64,000 nt of DNA from Desulfuromonadales bacterium (GTDB lineage: Bacteria; Desulfobacterota; Desulfuromonadia; Desulfuromonadales; Syntrophotaleaceae): NCBI GenBank assembly GCA_030154185.1, contig JASKKK010000001.1:1-64000 (forward strand), read 5' to 3'. A program made the position numbers and the translations under genes. How positions within the stretch are numbered: position 1 is the first letter of the stretch; the number at the start of each line of letters is the position of its first letter. The notes under the pieces are model-generated. The model made no database searches. It was not told the DNA's origin and was given only the letters and a program-made list of their open reading frames with translations. This document shows positions 25,388 through 34,565 of this stretch, one piece after another.

Positions 25388-26743
25388 ATGATTCTGATGG
25401 CTTTTGTCTTTTTGCTGTTGGTTATTTTTTTTCTGCTGTTTTATATCCTCAATCCCCAGACCGTTGCGGTGTTCTACTGGTTCGGTAATGAGGTTTCCAC
25501 ATCCCTGGCGGTGATCGTCGCCGCTTCGGTGCTGTCCGGTTTGCTGATCGGGTACCTCCTCTATATCTACGGGACGACGGGACACCTGCTGAGAAATTGG
25601 CGTCGAAAACGGGAGGACAAACGCAACCGCGCTATCATGGATCTCTATCGGCAGGCCATGGACCGGCTGGTTGCCGGGGATTATAAAAAATCCCGCCGTT
25701 TGCTGGTCAAAGCTCACGGTCAGGACGGCAGACAGTTGGATGTACTGCTGGCACTGGCACGAGTGTGCCGCGCCGAGGGGCGGTTTTCCGAAGCCCTGGA
25801 GTTTCTGCTGCGGGCCCGCAAACAGGCGACGGATAGTCTGCAGGTTCTTTTTTTGCTGGCCGATACCTACCTGAAGGCAGGGCAGGCCGAGGATGCGGTG
25901 GCGACCTACCGTTCCATCCTCGCTGTGGAACCTGACAACCTCGAGGCTTTGCGCCGTCTGCGCGATGAGCACATGCGCAATGAACTCTGGAACGAAGCGC
26001 TCGATCTGCAGAAACGTCTGCTCAAAAAACTTGGCGGTAACGTCGAGGATGAGGAACTTCGTATTCGTAACGGTTTGCGACTGGAAACGGCCCGCATGGC
26101 TCTGGAGGCTGGACGCGCAGATGCTGCTGTGACCGACCTGAAGGCTTTGGTGAAAGAACAGCCCGATTTCGTGCCGACCCGGGTGTTGTTGGGTGATGGC
26201 TTTGAAGCTGCCGGTCAACCGCAGGAGGCGGCTGGTGTGTGGCAGGAAGGTTACCGTCGTTTCGGCGAGGCTGTGTTTCTTGCGCGTCTGGAAGACCTTG
26301 CCATGACCAATGAAAATCCCACCGAGCTTCTTGAGTTTTACCGCGCCACCGCTCTGAACCGTACCGAAGATCTGCTTCTCAGACTGTTTTACGGTAAGTT
26401 TTGCCTGCGTTTGGAAATGGTCGAGGAAGCTCTGGAACAGCTTTCGGAGATCGAGAAGGCCGGCGCCGATTTCCCGCAACTGCACCTGCTGCTGGCCGAG
26501 GCGCATGCGCGTCGCAGCCGTCTGGACGAATCGATCCAGGAATTTCGGAAGGTCGTCGATTCCGACAGACGCTCCAATTTCGGTTATGCCTGCGATGTTT
26601 GCGGCAGCCAATCGGTTGAATGGAACGGACGCTGCGAAGATTGCGGAACCTGGGGAAACTGCCGTCTGGTCGGGCATGAAATGATCAAAAATCCGCCTGC
26701 CACCGAGCTGCGGGAGATTCATCACGGGGAGCAAAGCGCATGA
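25388..26743 (+). CDS. LapA-like membrane anchor fused to LapB/YciM-like TPR protein
   Basis: A 451-residue protein with two helices at 1-65 ([19 protein letters not shown], then [23 protein letters not shown]-like) that match the LapA/DUF1049 pattern. About eight TPR units follow (85-390; for example [20 protein letters not shown]). The C-terminus is a rubredoxin-like metal site, [21 protein letters not shown] (about 397-418), as in LapB. E. coli LapB regulates LpxC turnover and LPS synthesis with LapA as a separate partner. Here both appear in one chain. GGAGGAG precedes ATG 25388, and the stop overlaps gpmI (ATGA). Confidence 0.85.
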   Translation: MILMAFVFLLLVIFFLLFYILNPQTVAVFYWFGNEVSTSLAVIVAASVLSGLLIGYLLYIYGTTGHLLRNWRRKREDKRNRAIMDLYRQAMDRLVAGDYKKSRRLLVKAHGQDGRQLDVLLALARVCRAEGRFSEALEFLLRARKQATDSLQVLFLLADTYLKAGQAEDAVATYRSILAVEPDNLEALRRLRDEHMRNELWNEALDLQKRLLKKLGGNVEDEELRIRNGLRLETARMALEAGRADAAVTDLKALVKEQPDFVPTRVLLGDGFEAAGQPQEAAGVWQEGYRRFGEAVFLARLEDLAMTNENPTELLEFYRATALNRTEDLLLRLFYGKFCLRLEMVEEALEQLSEIEKAGADFPQLHLLLAEAHARRSRLDESIQEFRKVVDSDRRSNFGYACDVCGSQSVEWNGRCEDCGTWGNCRLVGHEMIKNPPATELREIHHGEQSA

Positions 26744-28284
26744 GTTCTGCAATCCGTCGTCCCGTAACCCTGGTTATTCTGGATGGCTGGGGCATCAACC
26801 CCGTCTGCGATCACAATGCTGTCTGTCAGGCCGATACGCCGCACCTGCGTCAACTTCTGAAGGACTGGCCCCATGCCCATATCGGGGCATCCGGTCTCGA
26901 TGTGGGCCTCCCCGACGGGCAGATGGGCAATTCGGAAGTCGGCCACCTCAATATCGGTGCCGGTCGCGTCATCTATCAGGATCTGACACGTATAAATCTG
27001 AGTATCGAAAACGGCGAGTTTTTTCAGAATGCCGAACTGCTCAAGCTGATGCAACGGACTGTCAGCGGTGACGGCAAGCTGCACCTGATGGGATTGCTGT
27101 CGGACGGTGGCGTACATTCACACAATACTCATCTTTATGCCCTGGTGGAAATGGCCCGCAGAGTCGGGGTCAGGCAGGTATGCATCCATGCTTTCATGGA
27201 TGGACGTGACACCCCCCCGAAAAGTGGTGCCGGTTATCTGGAGCAGCTTGAAAAAAAGTTGCAGGAAATCGAGCTGGGACGGGTGGCAACGGTGATCGGA
27301 CGTTACTGGGCCATGGACCGCGATAACCGCTGGGAGCGGGTGGAGCGAGCGTACCGTGCCATGACCGAGGGAGTTGGGAAGCGTTTTCCAAGCAGTGCCG
27401 ATGCCATTGCGGATGCCTATGCCGAAGATCAGACCGATGAGTTCGTCGAGCCGCGTATCGTTGCCGGTGACAAATCCTGTACGGTGGATGATGGTGACGG
27501 GATGGTCTTTTTCAACTTTCGCGCCGATCGGGCTCGAGAAATCACGCGTGCCTTTACGGCCTCGGGCTTGGACGGTTTCAACAGGAAGAAGACGCCGCGC
27601 CTCGCCGGCTATGTCTGCCTGACCGAATACGATGCTACGTTCGGTCTGCCCATCGCCTTTCCGCCGGAAACCCATCCCGAACTGCTGGGCGAGGTAGTCG
27701 CCCGGTCCGGGCGTAAACAGCTGCGTATCGCGGAAACCGAGAAATACGCTCATGTCACTTTCTTTTTTAACGGCGGCAGCGAGGAGCCTTACGATGGTGA
27801 GGACCGGGTGCTGATCCCCTCGCCGAAGGACGTGGCAACTTACGATCTCAAACCGGAGATGAGCGCGCCGGCCGTGACCGATGCCATGCTCGAGCAGGTG
27901 GCCTCCGGGCGGTACGATCTGATCGTACTGAATTTTGCCAACCCCGACATGGTCGGACACACGGGAGTGGAAAGTGCCGCGGTTCGGGCCATGGAGACGG
28001 TCGACACATGCGTCGGACGGGTGATGGAAGCCGTCCTCGCCGCCGGTGGCAGCCTGCTGATCACTGCCGATCATGGCAATTGCGAACAGATGGCCGATGG
28101 CAACGGCGCCCCCCATACGGCTCATACCTCAAATCCGGTCCCGGTTATTCTGGTCGATCCCGATCGCTCCGGCGCGACCTTGCGTGACGGTATTCTGGCA
28201 GATCTCGCTCCGACGCTGCTGGAGATGATGGGGCTGGAAAAACCTTCCGCAATGACCGGTCGCAGTCTGCTGGGAAAATCCTGA
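26740..28284 (+). CDS. gpmI: 2,3-bisphosphoglycerate-independent phosphoglycerate mutase
   Basis: A 514-residue binuclear-metal enzyme that interconverts 3- and 2-phosphoglycerate. The N-terminus reads [11 protein letters not shown], with the first metal aspartate. The catalytic serine is in [16 protein letters not shown] (about S64). The phosphatase-like domain continues with [35 protein letters not shown], and [10 protein letters not shown] near residue 445, which complete the metal ligands. The ATG overlaps the upstream stop. Confidence 0.98.
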   Translation: MSSAIRRPVTLVILDGWGINPVCDHNAVCQADTPHLRQLLKDWPHAHIGASGLDVGLPDGQMGNSEVGHLNIGAGRVIYQDLTRINLSIENGEFFQNAELLKLMQRTVSGDGKLHLMGLLSDGGVHSHNTHLYALVEMARRVGVRQVCIHAFMDGRDTPPKSGAGYLEQLEKKLQEIELGRVATVIGRYWAMDRDNRWERVERAYRAMTEGVGKRFPSSADAIADAYAEDQTDEFVEPRIVAGDKSCTVDDGDGMVFFNFRADRAREITRAFTASGLDGFNRKKTPRLAGYVCLTEYDATFGLPIAFPPETHPELLGEVVARSGRKQLRIAETEKYAHVTFFFNGGSEEPYDGEDRVLIPSPKDVATYDLKPEMSAPAVTDAMLEQVASGRYDLIVLNFANPDMVGHTGVESAAVRAMETVDTCVGRVMEAVLAAGGSLLITADHGNCEQMADGNGAPHTAHTSNPVPVILVDPDRSGATLRDGILADLAPTLLEMMGLEKPSAMTGRSLLGKS

Positions 28285-28325
28285 AATCCCGCCGATGATC
28301 GGAGCGGGCCCGGACGGAGGAGACT

Positions 28326-29069
28326 GTGCTGTCTTATCTGCGTGCCGAACTGAAGGGCTTGCTCGACCTGGTGTTGCCACCGAGCTGTCCGTTGTGCGGC
28401 GGTGTGCTGAAGGTCGGACCGGCAACCGCCTTTTGTCCCGATTGCCTGGACGATTTCCCCTTCCTAAAGCATTCCCGTTGCCCTCGCTGTGCTCTGCCCT
28501 ATCCTCTGGCATCCGGCAGCGATCATCTGTGCGAAGCCTGTCTGCGCGAAAAGCCGCCTTTTGAGAGGGTCGAGTGTCTCGGGCTGTACGACGGCGGATT
28601 GCGCGAAGCCATACGCCGCTTCAAATTTCACGGGGCGGTTCATTTAGACAGGGCATTTGCCCGCCTTCTGGCGACAAGGCTCGAATACTTTCGTCGTTCG
28701 TACCGGCCCGAAGTCCTCGTTGCGGTACCGCTGCACCGGCAGCGGTTGCGATCCCGAACCTACAATCAGTCGCTTTTGCTGGCGCGCGAACTGGGCCGTT
28801 TCTGGCGGCTTCCGGCTCCGGCGCGGCTGCTTCGGCGGATAAGGCCGGGGTTGCAACAACAGGGCTTGACCGGAGAACAGCGTCGGCGCAATCTGAAGGG
28901 GGCTTTCGCCCTGCATGGAAAACTTGATGGAGAACGGGTCTTGCTGGTGGACGACGTACTGACCACCGGTGCCACTGCGCGCGAATGCAGCTCAGCCCTG
29001 CTTGCCGGCGGGGCTTCCCGGGTAGCTGTGGCGGTACTGGCGCGGGCGCGTTTGGAAAAACTTCAATGA
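28326..29069 (+). CDS. comF: ComF-family phosphoribosyltransferase-like protein
   Basis: A 247-residue ComF/GntX-type protein. A double zinc ribbon at the N-terminus (CPLCGG, CPDC, CPRC, CEAC; residues 21-82) is followed by a PRTase fold with the PRPP-binding loop VLLVDDVLTTGATARECS at about 205-222. In competent bacteria ComF assists uptake of single-stranded DNA; in non-competent bacteria the role is unclear. Translation starts at GTG with GGAGGAG upstream. Its stop overlaps the start of the glycosylase gene (ATGA). Confidence 0.9.
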   Translation: MLSYLRAELKGLLDLVLPPSCPLCGGVLKVGPATAFCPDCLDDFPFLKHSRCPRCALPYPLASGSDHLCEACLREKPPFERVECLGLYDGGLREAIRRFKFHGAVHLDRAFARLLATRLEYFRRSYRPEVLVAVPLHRQRLRSRTYNQSLLLARELGRFWRLPAPARLLRRIRPGLQQQGLTGEQRRRNLKGAFALHGKLDGERVLLVDDVLTTGATARECSSALLAGGASRVAVAVLARARLEKLQ

Positions 29070-29764
29070 GGCGCGGTAAGCGGCAGGAATACGACCGGTT
29101 CAGGGTAGAGAATTTGAAAGATACGCTGCTTTTCATATGCAACCGGCTGGCGGAGCATTTCGGGCCACTGCACTGGTGGCCGGCGGATAGCCCGTTCGAA
29201 GTGGTCATCGGAGCTTTCCTGACCCAGAATACGGCATGGCGCAACGTGGAACTGGCGATTGCCGCTCTCAAACGTGCCGTTCCCCTGACACCGCAGGCGA
29301 TATGCGGTCTCGAAAGGCAGCGGCTGGAAGAATTGATCCGCCCGGCGGGGTTTTTCAGGCAGAAGGCGCAGCGGCTGCAACTCTTTTCGGGTGACCTGCT
29401 GGAACATTACCAGGGGGATCTCGATGCCATGCTGGCCGGGCCGTTACCGCAGGTGCGCCGGTACCTTCTCGAGTTCAAGGGGGTCGGACCGGAAACCGCC
29501 GACTCCATTCTGCTGTATGCCGCCCATCGCCCGTCTTTTGTCGTCGATGCCTACACCCGGCGCCTGCTGCAACGCTACGGTATCTTGCAAGGCGGCGAAA
29601 GTTACGAGCAGATCCGTACTCTGTTTATGGAAAACCTGCCTCTTCAGACAGACCTGTTCAATGAATATCACGCCCTGATCGTCGAACAGTGCAAAACCTT
29701 TTGTCGCAAACGACCGCTGTGCGATTCCTGCCCCTTACAACCGCATTGCGCGGTCATCCTCTGA
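29066..29764 (+). CDS. Endonuclease III-family DNA glycosylase with Fe-S cluster, lacking the Schiff-base lysine
   Basis: A 232-residue HhH-GPD protein for base excision repair. The helix-hairpin-helix reads FKGVGPETADSILLY (about 138-152). In Nth the equivalent LPGVGRKTANVVL contains the catalytic lysine; here that position is glutamate. The catalytic aspartate is kept in FVVDAYTRRLL. A C-terminal cysteine cluster (CRKRPLCDSCPLQPHC) can bind 4Fe-4S. The pattern resembles monofunctional alkylbase glycosylases such as H. pylori MagIII, so AP-lyase activity is unlikely. I start at ATG 29066, overlapping comF; the track's 28985 start lies inside comF. Its 3' end overlaps the convergent gene by 30 bp. 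Confidence 0.85.
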   Translation: MRRGKRQEYDRFRVENLKDTLLFICNRLAEHFGPLHWWPADSPFEVVIGAFLTQNTAWRNVELAIAALKRAVPLTPQAICGLERQRLEELIRPAGFFRQKAQRLQLFSGDLLEHYQGDLDAMLAGPLPQVRRYLLEFKGVGPETADSILLYAAHRPSFVVDAYTRRLLQRYGILQGGESYEQIRTLFMENLPLQTDLFNEYHALIVEQCKTFCRKRPLCDSCPLQPHCAVIL

Positions 29765-30841
29765 CTCTGTCTCCGATATCACGGCCGTTGCCGGTGGCCG
29801 CATAGCCTGCCTTGTCAGCCAGACCAGGACCGCCACGCCTGCCAGCAGTACGGTTGCGAAAAGCAACAGGGCGCCGTTTTGCCAGAGGACCGGCATGTTC
29901 GCCGGGAGCAGTTGTCCCGCCAGGCTCGCATGGCGCACCACTTCCCGAAGTCCGCTCATGACGAAGACCTGCATGACGAGCAGGACAGTGCATAATCCCG
30001 GCAGCCGCTGTGCGGCGCATGCCAGCATGGCCAGGGCAATGCCGCTGGCAGCGACAAGCAGCAATCCCCCGGTAAGGCTGCCGCCGAGGATGAACCATCG
30101 GACCGGTTGCGGCAGTTGCCAAAGAAACAGTATGCCTATCCCGAACTGCAGCAGGGTCATGCGGCTGAAAAGTCGCAATCCGATCCTTTCTGCATAGGCT
30201 CCGAGGGGCGGGTTGCGCCTTCCCAGCCGTCTTCCCGTCAGAGCGGTAAAAAGCCCTCCGACAGCCATGGCCGCCACCATGAAATGCAGATACCGGGGCC
30301 AAACGGTTGGATCTTTCAGGTTGAGAAGAGAGCCTCCGTCTTCGCTGAAATAGGCTCGCCAGTGCGTCAGGTCAAGCATGGTCGTCTGCTGGTTGGTGAA
30401 GAAAAACGGCACGGTCAGCAACAGGGCCAGAATCAAGCAAAGGGCTGGAAGGGGGCGGGACCGAAATACGGCCAGGTCGGCATCCAGCATATACAGCCCG
30501 GCGTAGGCCGTCATCAGCAGGGGAATGATGGCCAGCCAGTATCGTCCCATGAGGATGGCCGCCGGATAGAAAAACTGCCCGTACAGGGTCTGGGAAAAGA
30601 GCAGGCTCGCCACGCCCAGGTTGATGGTCAGTGCCATCAATATCGGAAGGGAAGCGGTCAATCGGGGTGCCAGGGCGCGATCCAGCGGTCTGTTGCGCCG
30701 CCGGATCAGCAAGACCACGGCCGTGGTGCCGAGCAGTCCGTTCATGGCCAGCAGATGGAGAGGGAAAACCAGCAGCAGCAGGCCCTGCAGCAGGGGCCAC
30801 CCCGCCGGCAGGGCTTCGGCCGTCGGGACGAGTACATTCAT
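29735..30841 (-). CDS. Membrane partner of CydA-like cytochrome subunit
   Basis: A 368-residue integral membrane protein with about nine helices and no soluble domain. Histidines in or near helices (PLHLLAMNG near residue 29, RYLHFMVAAMAVGG near 185) could be heme or quinone ligands. It starts by ATGA overlap with the CydA-like gene, so the products are surely made together. I do not recognise a named family; it takes the place of a CydB-like second subunit, and also resembles the TM portion of the protein at 51576. Its 3' end overlaps the DNA glycosylase gene on the other strand by 30 bp. Confidence 0.7.
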   Translation of the reverse strand: MNVLVPTAEALPAGWPLLQGLLLLVFPLHLLAMNGLLGTTAVVLLIRRRNRPLDRALAPRLTASLPILMALTINLGVASLLFSQTLYGQFFYPAAILMGRYWLAIIPLLMTAYAGLYMLDADLAVFRSRPLPALCLILALLLTVPFFFTNQQTTMLDLTHWRAYFSEDGGSLLNLKDPTVWPRYLHFMVAAMAVGGLFTALTGRRLGRRNPPLGAYAERIGLRLFSRMTLLQFGIGILFLWQLPQPVRWFILGGSLTGGLLLVAASGIALAMLACAAQRLPGLCTVLLVMQVFVMSGLREVVRHASLAGQLLPANMPVLWQNGALLLFATVLLAGVAVLVWLTRQAMRPPATAVISETESEDDRAMRL

Positions 30842-32097
30842 GGTTTGCTCCCGGATCGTTGTTGGTTCGCCAGCCAGACCGCCAGGTCCCGGCGTTCGTC
30901 CGGGCTGCCGATAAAAGGCGGCATGAAGGGCCGGATGGCATGCAGCTGCGAAATATAGGCCTCAAGCGCTGGTGCGTCCATGCCCTGCGTGCGCTGCAAA
31001 ATATCGTTGTTGATCCCTCCGAGGGTGTGACAGGCATAACATTGGAATTTAAATAATTCCCGACCGGGTTCGGTGCTTTTGCTCCAGGGGGTGGATGACA
31101 AAAACGGCTCTTTCAGCGGGCGGTCTGCGCGCTGCCCGTTGGAATAAATGCTGCCTTGCAGCACGTAGGGACGCCTTGCCGCTTCTCTTGTCCATTCGAA
31201 ACTGCCCATGAGCAGCAGTCCTGCAGCGAGGCCGATCATGGCTGCAGGTTTGCCGATGCGCCCCGGACGCCACAGGGCCAGCAATGCGCCGACTGACAGA
31301 ATCGCGGCAGCCGGCCGGGCTACCGCCAGGCTGCGGACTATGGTAGGAGAGGCTCCTTCCACCAGGGTGCGTACCGGCGCCGGCAGGTTTTTCAGATACC
31401 AGAAAACTGCCGGCAAAGCGGCGCCCAGGGCAACAAGGCATCCAGCGCCGGCGATGCGTATCAGGCGCCGGGCCAGAGGGCGGTCTTTCGAAAATGCCGC
31501 GACCGCCGTCACGAAAAGCCCCGACAGGAGTATCGCCAGGCAGGTGCGCAGAAGCAGCGAGGGGAAAAAAGTCGGATTGAAAAAAGCGCTGAACACTTCC
31601 CCCTGTCGTGCAACGGCACCGGGAGTGAGCATGAAGGTGATGATGCCGTTGATGGCGAACAGGCTAAGCCAGCTTGCTGCGCAGTAGATGCCGCCGATGG
31701 CCAGGTGCCGGCGGGACGACAGGCGGTCGAAGGTATGCAGGTAGACGATGATGGACACGATTTCGACCAGAAAGAGGACCCACTCGGCGGCCCAGACAAA
31801 GACGAAACGATGGATCAGGGCGGAGGTGCCTGACGGTTGTACCAGGGAAATGGCAAACCAGATCCCGACGCCGGTCAGTGCTCCGCAAACCAGGGTGGCG
31901 AAAAGGAAGAAGCGGGCGAAGTTGCGGGTGAAGCGATAAAGCGGACGGTCGCGACGGTGCCTGGCACAGCCTTCCAGCAGCACCAGCCAGAACCCGCCGC
32001 CGACGGCGAAATGCGAGATGAAGACGTGGATGATCGCAATGGTGGCGATGATGGTTCCGCCGCCGATAGAAGGTATGTACCAGACCGGATAGTTCAT
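30838..32097 (-). CDS. CydA-like cytochrome subunit with C-terminal c-type heme domain
   Basis: A 419-residue membrane protein. The first helix, IHVFISHFAVGGGFWLVLLEG, matches the heme-binding first helix of cytochrome bd subunit I (SFHIIFPAFSIGLASYLAVLEG in E. coli) in both its histidine and final LEG. A later WAAEWVLFLVEIVSI helix offers the glutamate expected near the second b heme. After about nine helices comes a cytochrome c domain with CYACH and a candidate Met ligand in RPFMPPF. It probably belongs to the wider bd superfamily (OR-N/OR-C-like groups) rather than canonical CydA. The track starts at 32151 without a ribosome site; ATG 32097 follows AGGATGG. Confidence 0.75.
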   Translation of the reverse strand: MNYPVWYIPSIGGGTIIATIAIIHVFISHFAVGGGFWLVLLEGCARHRRDRPLYRFTRNFARFFLFATLVCGALTGVGIWFAISLVQPSGTSALIHRFVFVWAAEWVLFLVEIVSIIVYLHTFDRLSSRRHLAIGGIYCAASWLSLFAINGIITFMLTPGAVARQGEVFSAFFNPTFFPSLLLRTCLAILLSGLFVTAVAAFSKDRPLARRLIRIAGAGCLVALGAALPAVFWYLKNLPAPVRTLVEGASPTIVRSLAVARPAAAILSVGALLALWRPGRIGKPAAMIGLAAGLLLMGSFEWTREAARRPYVLQGSIYSNGQRADRPLKEPFLSSTPWSKSTEPGRELFKFQCYACHTLGGINNDILQRTQGMDAPALEAYISQLHAIRPFMPPFIGSPDERRDLAVWLANQQRSGSKP

Positions 32098-32383
32098 GGA
32101 TATCCATCCTGTTGGGGGGAGATGAATCTGGTCCCGGCGCGTCGTGGACATTTTGCCACGTTCCGGATAACCGGGATTTTTGACGGGGCAACATATTGTC
32201 GACGTTTAAATAACCTTACCGGTAAGCGGGATTGTATATGATAACATCAAAATATATCGTCTGCACGCCGTTGTCCGAGGCAGGGGGGCAGTGTTCTTCC
32301 ATGGGAGAAAATACCTTCGATCCAGTGTGTCGGCCTGCTTTATTGCCGCCATATTGCATGTTTGAAACCGCAAGGGGCGTCTC

Positions 32384-33514
32384 GTGATAGTTCGTCCGGC
32401 CCACTTCATTCTGTTGTCCTTTCTGCTGGTGCTTGGTTTATTCGTCACTCTCTGGGGACGCTCTGTGCTGCGATATGTCGAGGCCGGCATTTTGCTGGTC
32501 GATATTGTTGCCGACAGGGAGGAGCGGCATGAGGTGCAAAGACAGCATATAGACTACCGGCATAAGGGACGCAATCGAAAAGCCGACCTGTACCGGGCTC
32601 CCGGCGAGATCAAAGCGGGACTTATCTTGCTTCCGGGGGTTGCCGAACTGGGTGGGGACGATCCTCGTTTGATCCGGTTTGCCTCTTCTTTGAGCCGTGC
32701 CGGTTTCGCGGTGCTGGTACCGGAGCTCCCCGGGCTGCGGCGACTGCGGGTGTCCTCCAGCGATACGGAGGAGGTTGCCGATGCGTTTGCCTGGCTGTCT
32801 GCTCAGACCGATCTTGTGCCATCGGGTCGGATGGGGTTGGCGGCTTTCAGTTATGCCTCGGGACCGGCGATACTGGCGGCTCTGCATGAAAGGATTCGTG
32901 AGCAGGTCGGCTTTGTCTTTGTGGTGGGCGGGTATTACGACCTGCTTCGCGTCGTGACCTTTTTAACTACCGGATATTTTACCTACCAGGGGCGGCAATA
33001 TTATCTGCCGCCGGACAATTACGGCAAGTGGGCCTTTGTCGTCGGCAATATCGACCGACTCGAAAATAGGGAGGATCAGCGTCTTCTGCGTCTCATGGCA
33101 CGGCGCCTGGGACGCAACCCCGACGCGGCAACGCAAGATATCGTATCGAAACTGAGCGCGGGGGGCCGGGCCCTTCTGTCCTTTATATCCAACCGCGACC
33201 CGGCGCGGGTAGCCGATCTGCTGTCGGATTTGCCGCACGACATCCGGGAGGAGTTGTCCGCTCTCAATCTGGCAGGTCAGGATCTGTCCAAGCTGCGCGC
33301 CCCTCTTATTTTGGTTCACGGGTATGAAGATCCCATGATTCCTTTCCCGGAGAGCATTGCTTTGGCACAGGCCGCATCCGGCAATCGCAATCGTCTTTAC
33401 CTGGTGCATGGACTCATGCATGTCGATATCGTGCCTGGGTTGGCCGATCGCTGGCGATTGCTGCAGGCTCTGCACGACTTGCTGGCAGCCAGGGACGGTG
33501 TTCTTCCTAACTGA
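32384..33514 (+). CDS. Membrane-anchored alpha/beta-hydrolase
   Basis: A 376-residue protein with one N-terminal transmembrane helix (HFILLSFLLVLGLFVTLWG, about 7-26) and an alpha/beta-hydrolase domain. The fold is recognised by GLILLPGVAELGGDDPRLIRFA, AGFAVLVPELPG, the nucleophile elbow AAFSYASG (S at about 155, with A in place of the usual second G), the acid loop HGYEDPMIPF, and the late histidine in HGLMHVD. Substrate is unknown. Translation starts at GTG 32384 with AAGGGG upstream. Monocistronic as far as I can see. Confidence 0.82.
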   Translation: MIVRPAHFILLSFLLVLGLFVTLWGRSVLRYVEAGILLVDIVADREERHEVQRQHIDYRHKGRNRKADLYRAPGEIKAGLILLPGVAELGGDDPRLIRFASSLSRAGFAVLVPELPGLRRLRVSSSDTEEVADAFAWLSAQTDLVPSGRMGLAAFSYASGPAILAALHERIREQVGFVFVVGGYYDLLRVVTFLTTGYFTYQGRQYYLPPDNYGKWAFVVGNIDRLENREDQRLLRLMARRLGRNPDAATQDIVSKLSAGGRALLSFISNRDPARVADLLSDLPHDIREELSALNLAGQDLSKLRAPLILVHGYEDPMIPFPESIALAQAASGNRNRLYLVHGLMHVDIVPGLADRWRLLQALHDLLAARDGVLPN

Positions 33515-33746
33515 TATTTGTCCCGGCGACGATAGTCCCCAGGTCGATCAAATTTGCAGCAGCCTGCCTGTCTTGTCGGCAACTGTTGACCTTGGGCTCG
33601 TATGCGAAGAGGTTCGCTTAAACCGCAAAGGCCGCTAAACTGCCTTGTTTCAGAGAAGGAAAAATTTTTACCGCTGGGTTCGCTTTTTGCATTTGCGATA
33701 AAAGCAAAAATATGCATATGGAATTTTTCGAGCCTGGAGTATAAGG

Positions 33747-34457
33747 ATGGGATATCTTGCCATAATCGAGGCGGGAAGGACATTTCCCCGGTTGGCCGTA
33801 CGCTTGGGGGATTTTTCCGATTGGATGATTGCGGGCCTGGAAATCGAGCGGAGACGTCTGCGGGTATTGCCTGCCTTTTCCGGGGGTGAACTGCCTTCGC
33901 CATCTACCTTGTCAGGGGTTGTGGTTACCGGATCCCACGCCATGGTAACCGACTGTTGCCCGTGGATGCGGCAGCTTGCAGGATGGCTGAAGGAGGCTGT
34001 GGCCCGGTCCGTTCCGGTGTTGGGAATCTGTTTCGGACACCAGCTTCTGGCACATGCTCTCGGCGGGGTAGTCGCCTATCATCCCCAGGGCAGGGAAGTC
34101 GGGACGGTCAAGGTGTGCCTGAAGGAAGATGCCGGGGACGACCCTCTGTTTGCAGGAATTCCAAAGATTTTTTCCGCACAGGTCTTTCATGCTCAGAGCG
34201 TGTTGAAGGTTCCGCCCGGCTCCCGGGTCTTGGCCTCCAGCGACTTCGAGCCCCATCAGGCCGTGGCTTACGGGACAGGTGCCTGGGGCTTGCAGTTTCA
34301 TCCCGAATTCGATGCCGGCATCATGCGGTCCTATATCGCCGCGGAAGCCGGAACATTACTGAGCGAGGGCCATGACGTCGGAAAGTTGCTGGCCGGCGTG
34401 CAGGACACCCCCGTCAGTGCCGGCTTGCTCGCCGGTTTCGCCAAGTTTGTCGGGTAA
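33747..34457 (+). CDS. Class-I glutamine amidotransferase domain protein (GMP synthase-like)
   Basis: A 236-residue free-standing GATase-I domain. The triad is intact: nucleophile elbow GICFGHQLLAHALGG (Cys at about 95), and the His-Glu pair in LQFHPEFDAG near 190. Such stand-alone proteins hydrolyse glutamine or gamma-glutamyl compounds; members include gamma-glutamyl hydrolases and YfeJ-like proteins of unknown role. The ribosome site before ATG 33747 is AAGG (GTATAAGGATGGG region), so spacing is short. It converges with the Crp/Fnr gene across a repeat element. Confidence 0.85.
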   Translation: MGYLAIIEAGRTFPRLAVRLGDFSDWMIAGLEIERRRLRVLPAFSGGELPSPSTLSGVVVTGSHAMVTDCCPWMRQLAGWLKEAVARSVPVLGICFGHQLLAHALGGVVAYHPQGREVGTVKVCLKEDAGDDPLFAGIPKIFSAQVFHAQSVLKVPPGSRVLASSDFEPHQAVAYGTGAWGLQFHPEFDAGIMRSYIAAEAGTLLSEGHDVGKLLAGVQDTPVSAGLLAGFAKFVG

Positions 34458-34461
34458 AATA

Positions 34462-34539
34462 GTCACTTGTCACTTGTCACTTGCATTAGGGAGTTTTTAT
34501 AGAGTTTTTACAAATCACCAATGACAAATGACCAATGAC
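34462..34539. repeat. Heptad inverted-repeat element between convergent genes
   Basis: The left arm is GTCACTT repeated three times (34462-34482), the right arm CCAATGACAAATGACCAATGAC (34518-34539). The reverse complement of the right arm, GTCATTGGTCATTTGTCATTGG, follows the same seven-base rhythm. The AT-rich middle is AGGGAGTTTTTATAGAGTTTTT. It is the same family as the outer arms at 1635-1853, and both copies lie between the 3' ends of convergent genes. Confidence 0.7.
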
Positions 34540-34565
34540 GCATAAAAAAATAACAATCCCCGCCT

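Noticed and set aside
33601-33645. TTAAACCGCAAAGGCCGC resembling the ACCGCAGAG dispersed repeat
   Set aside because: Only one short arm is present, with no matching partner; too little to call an element.
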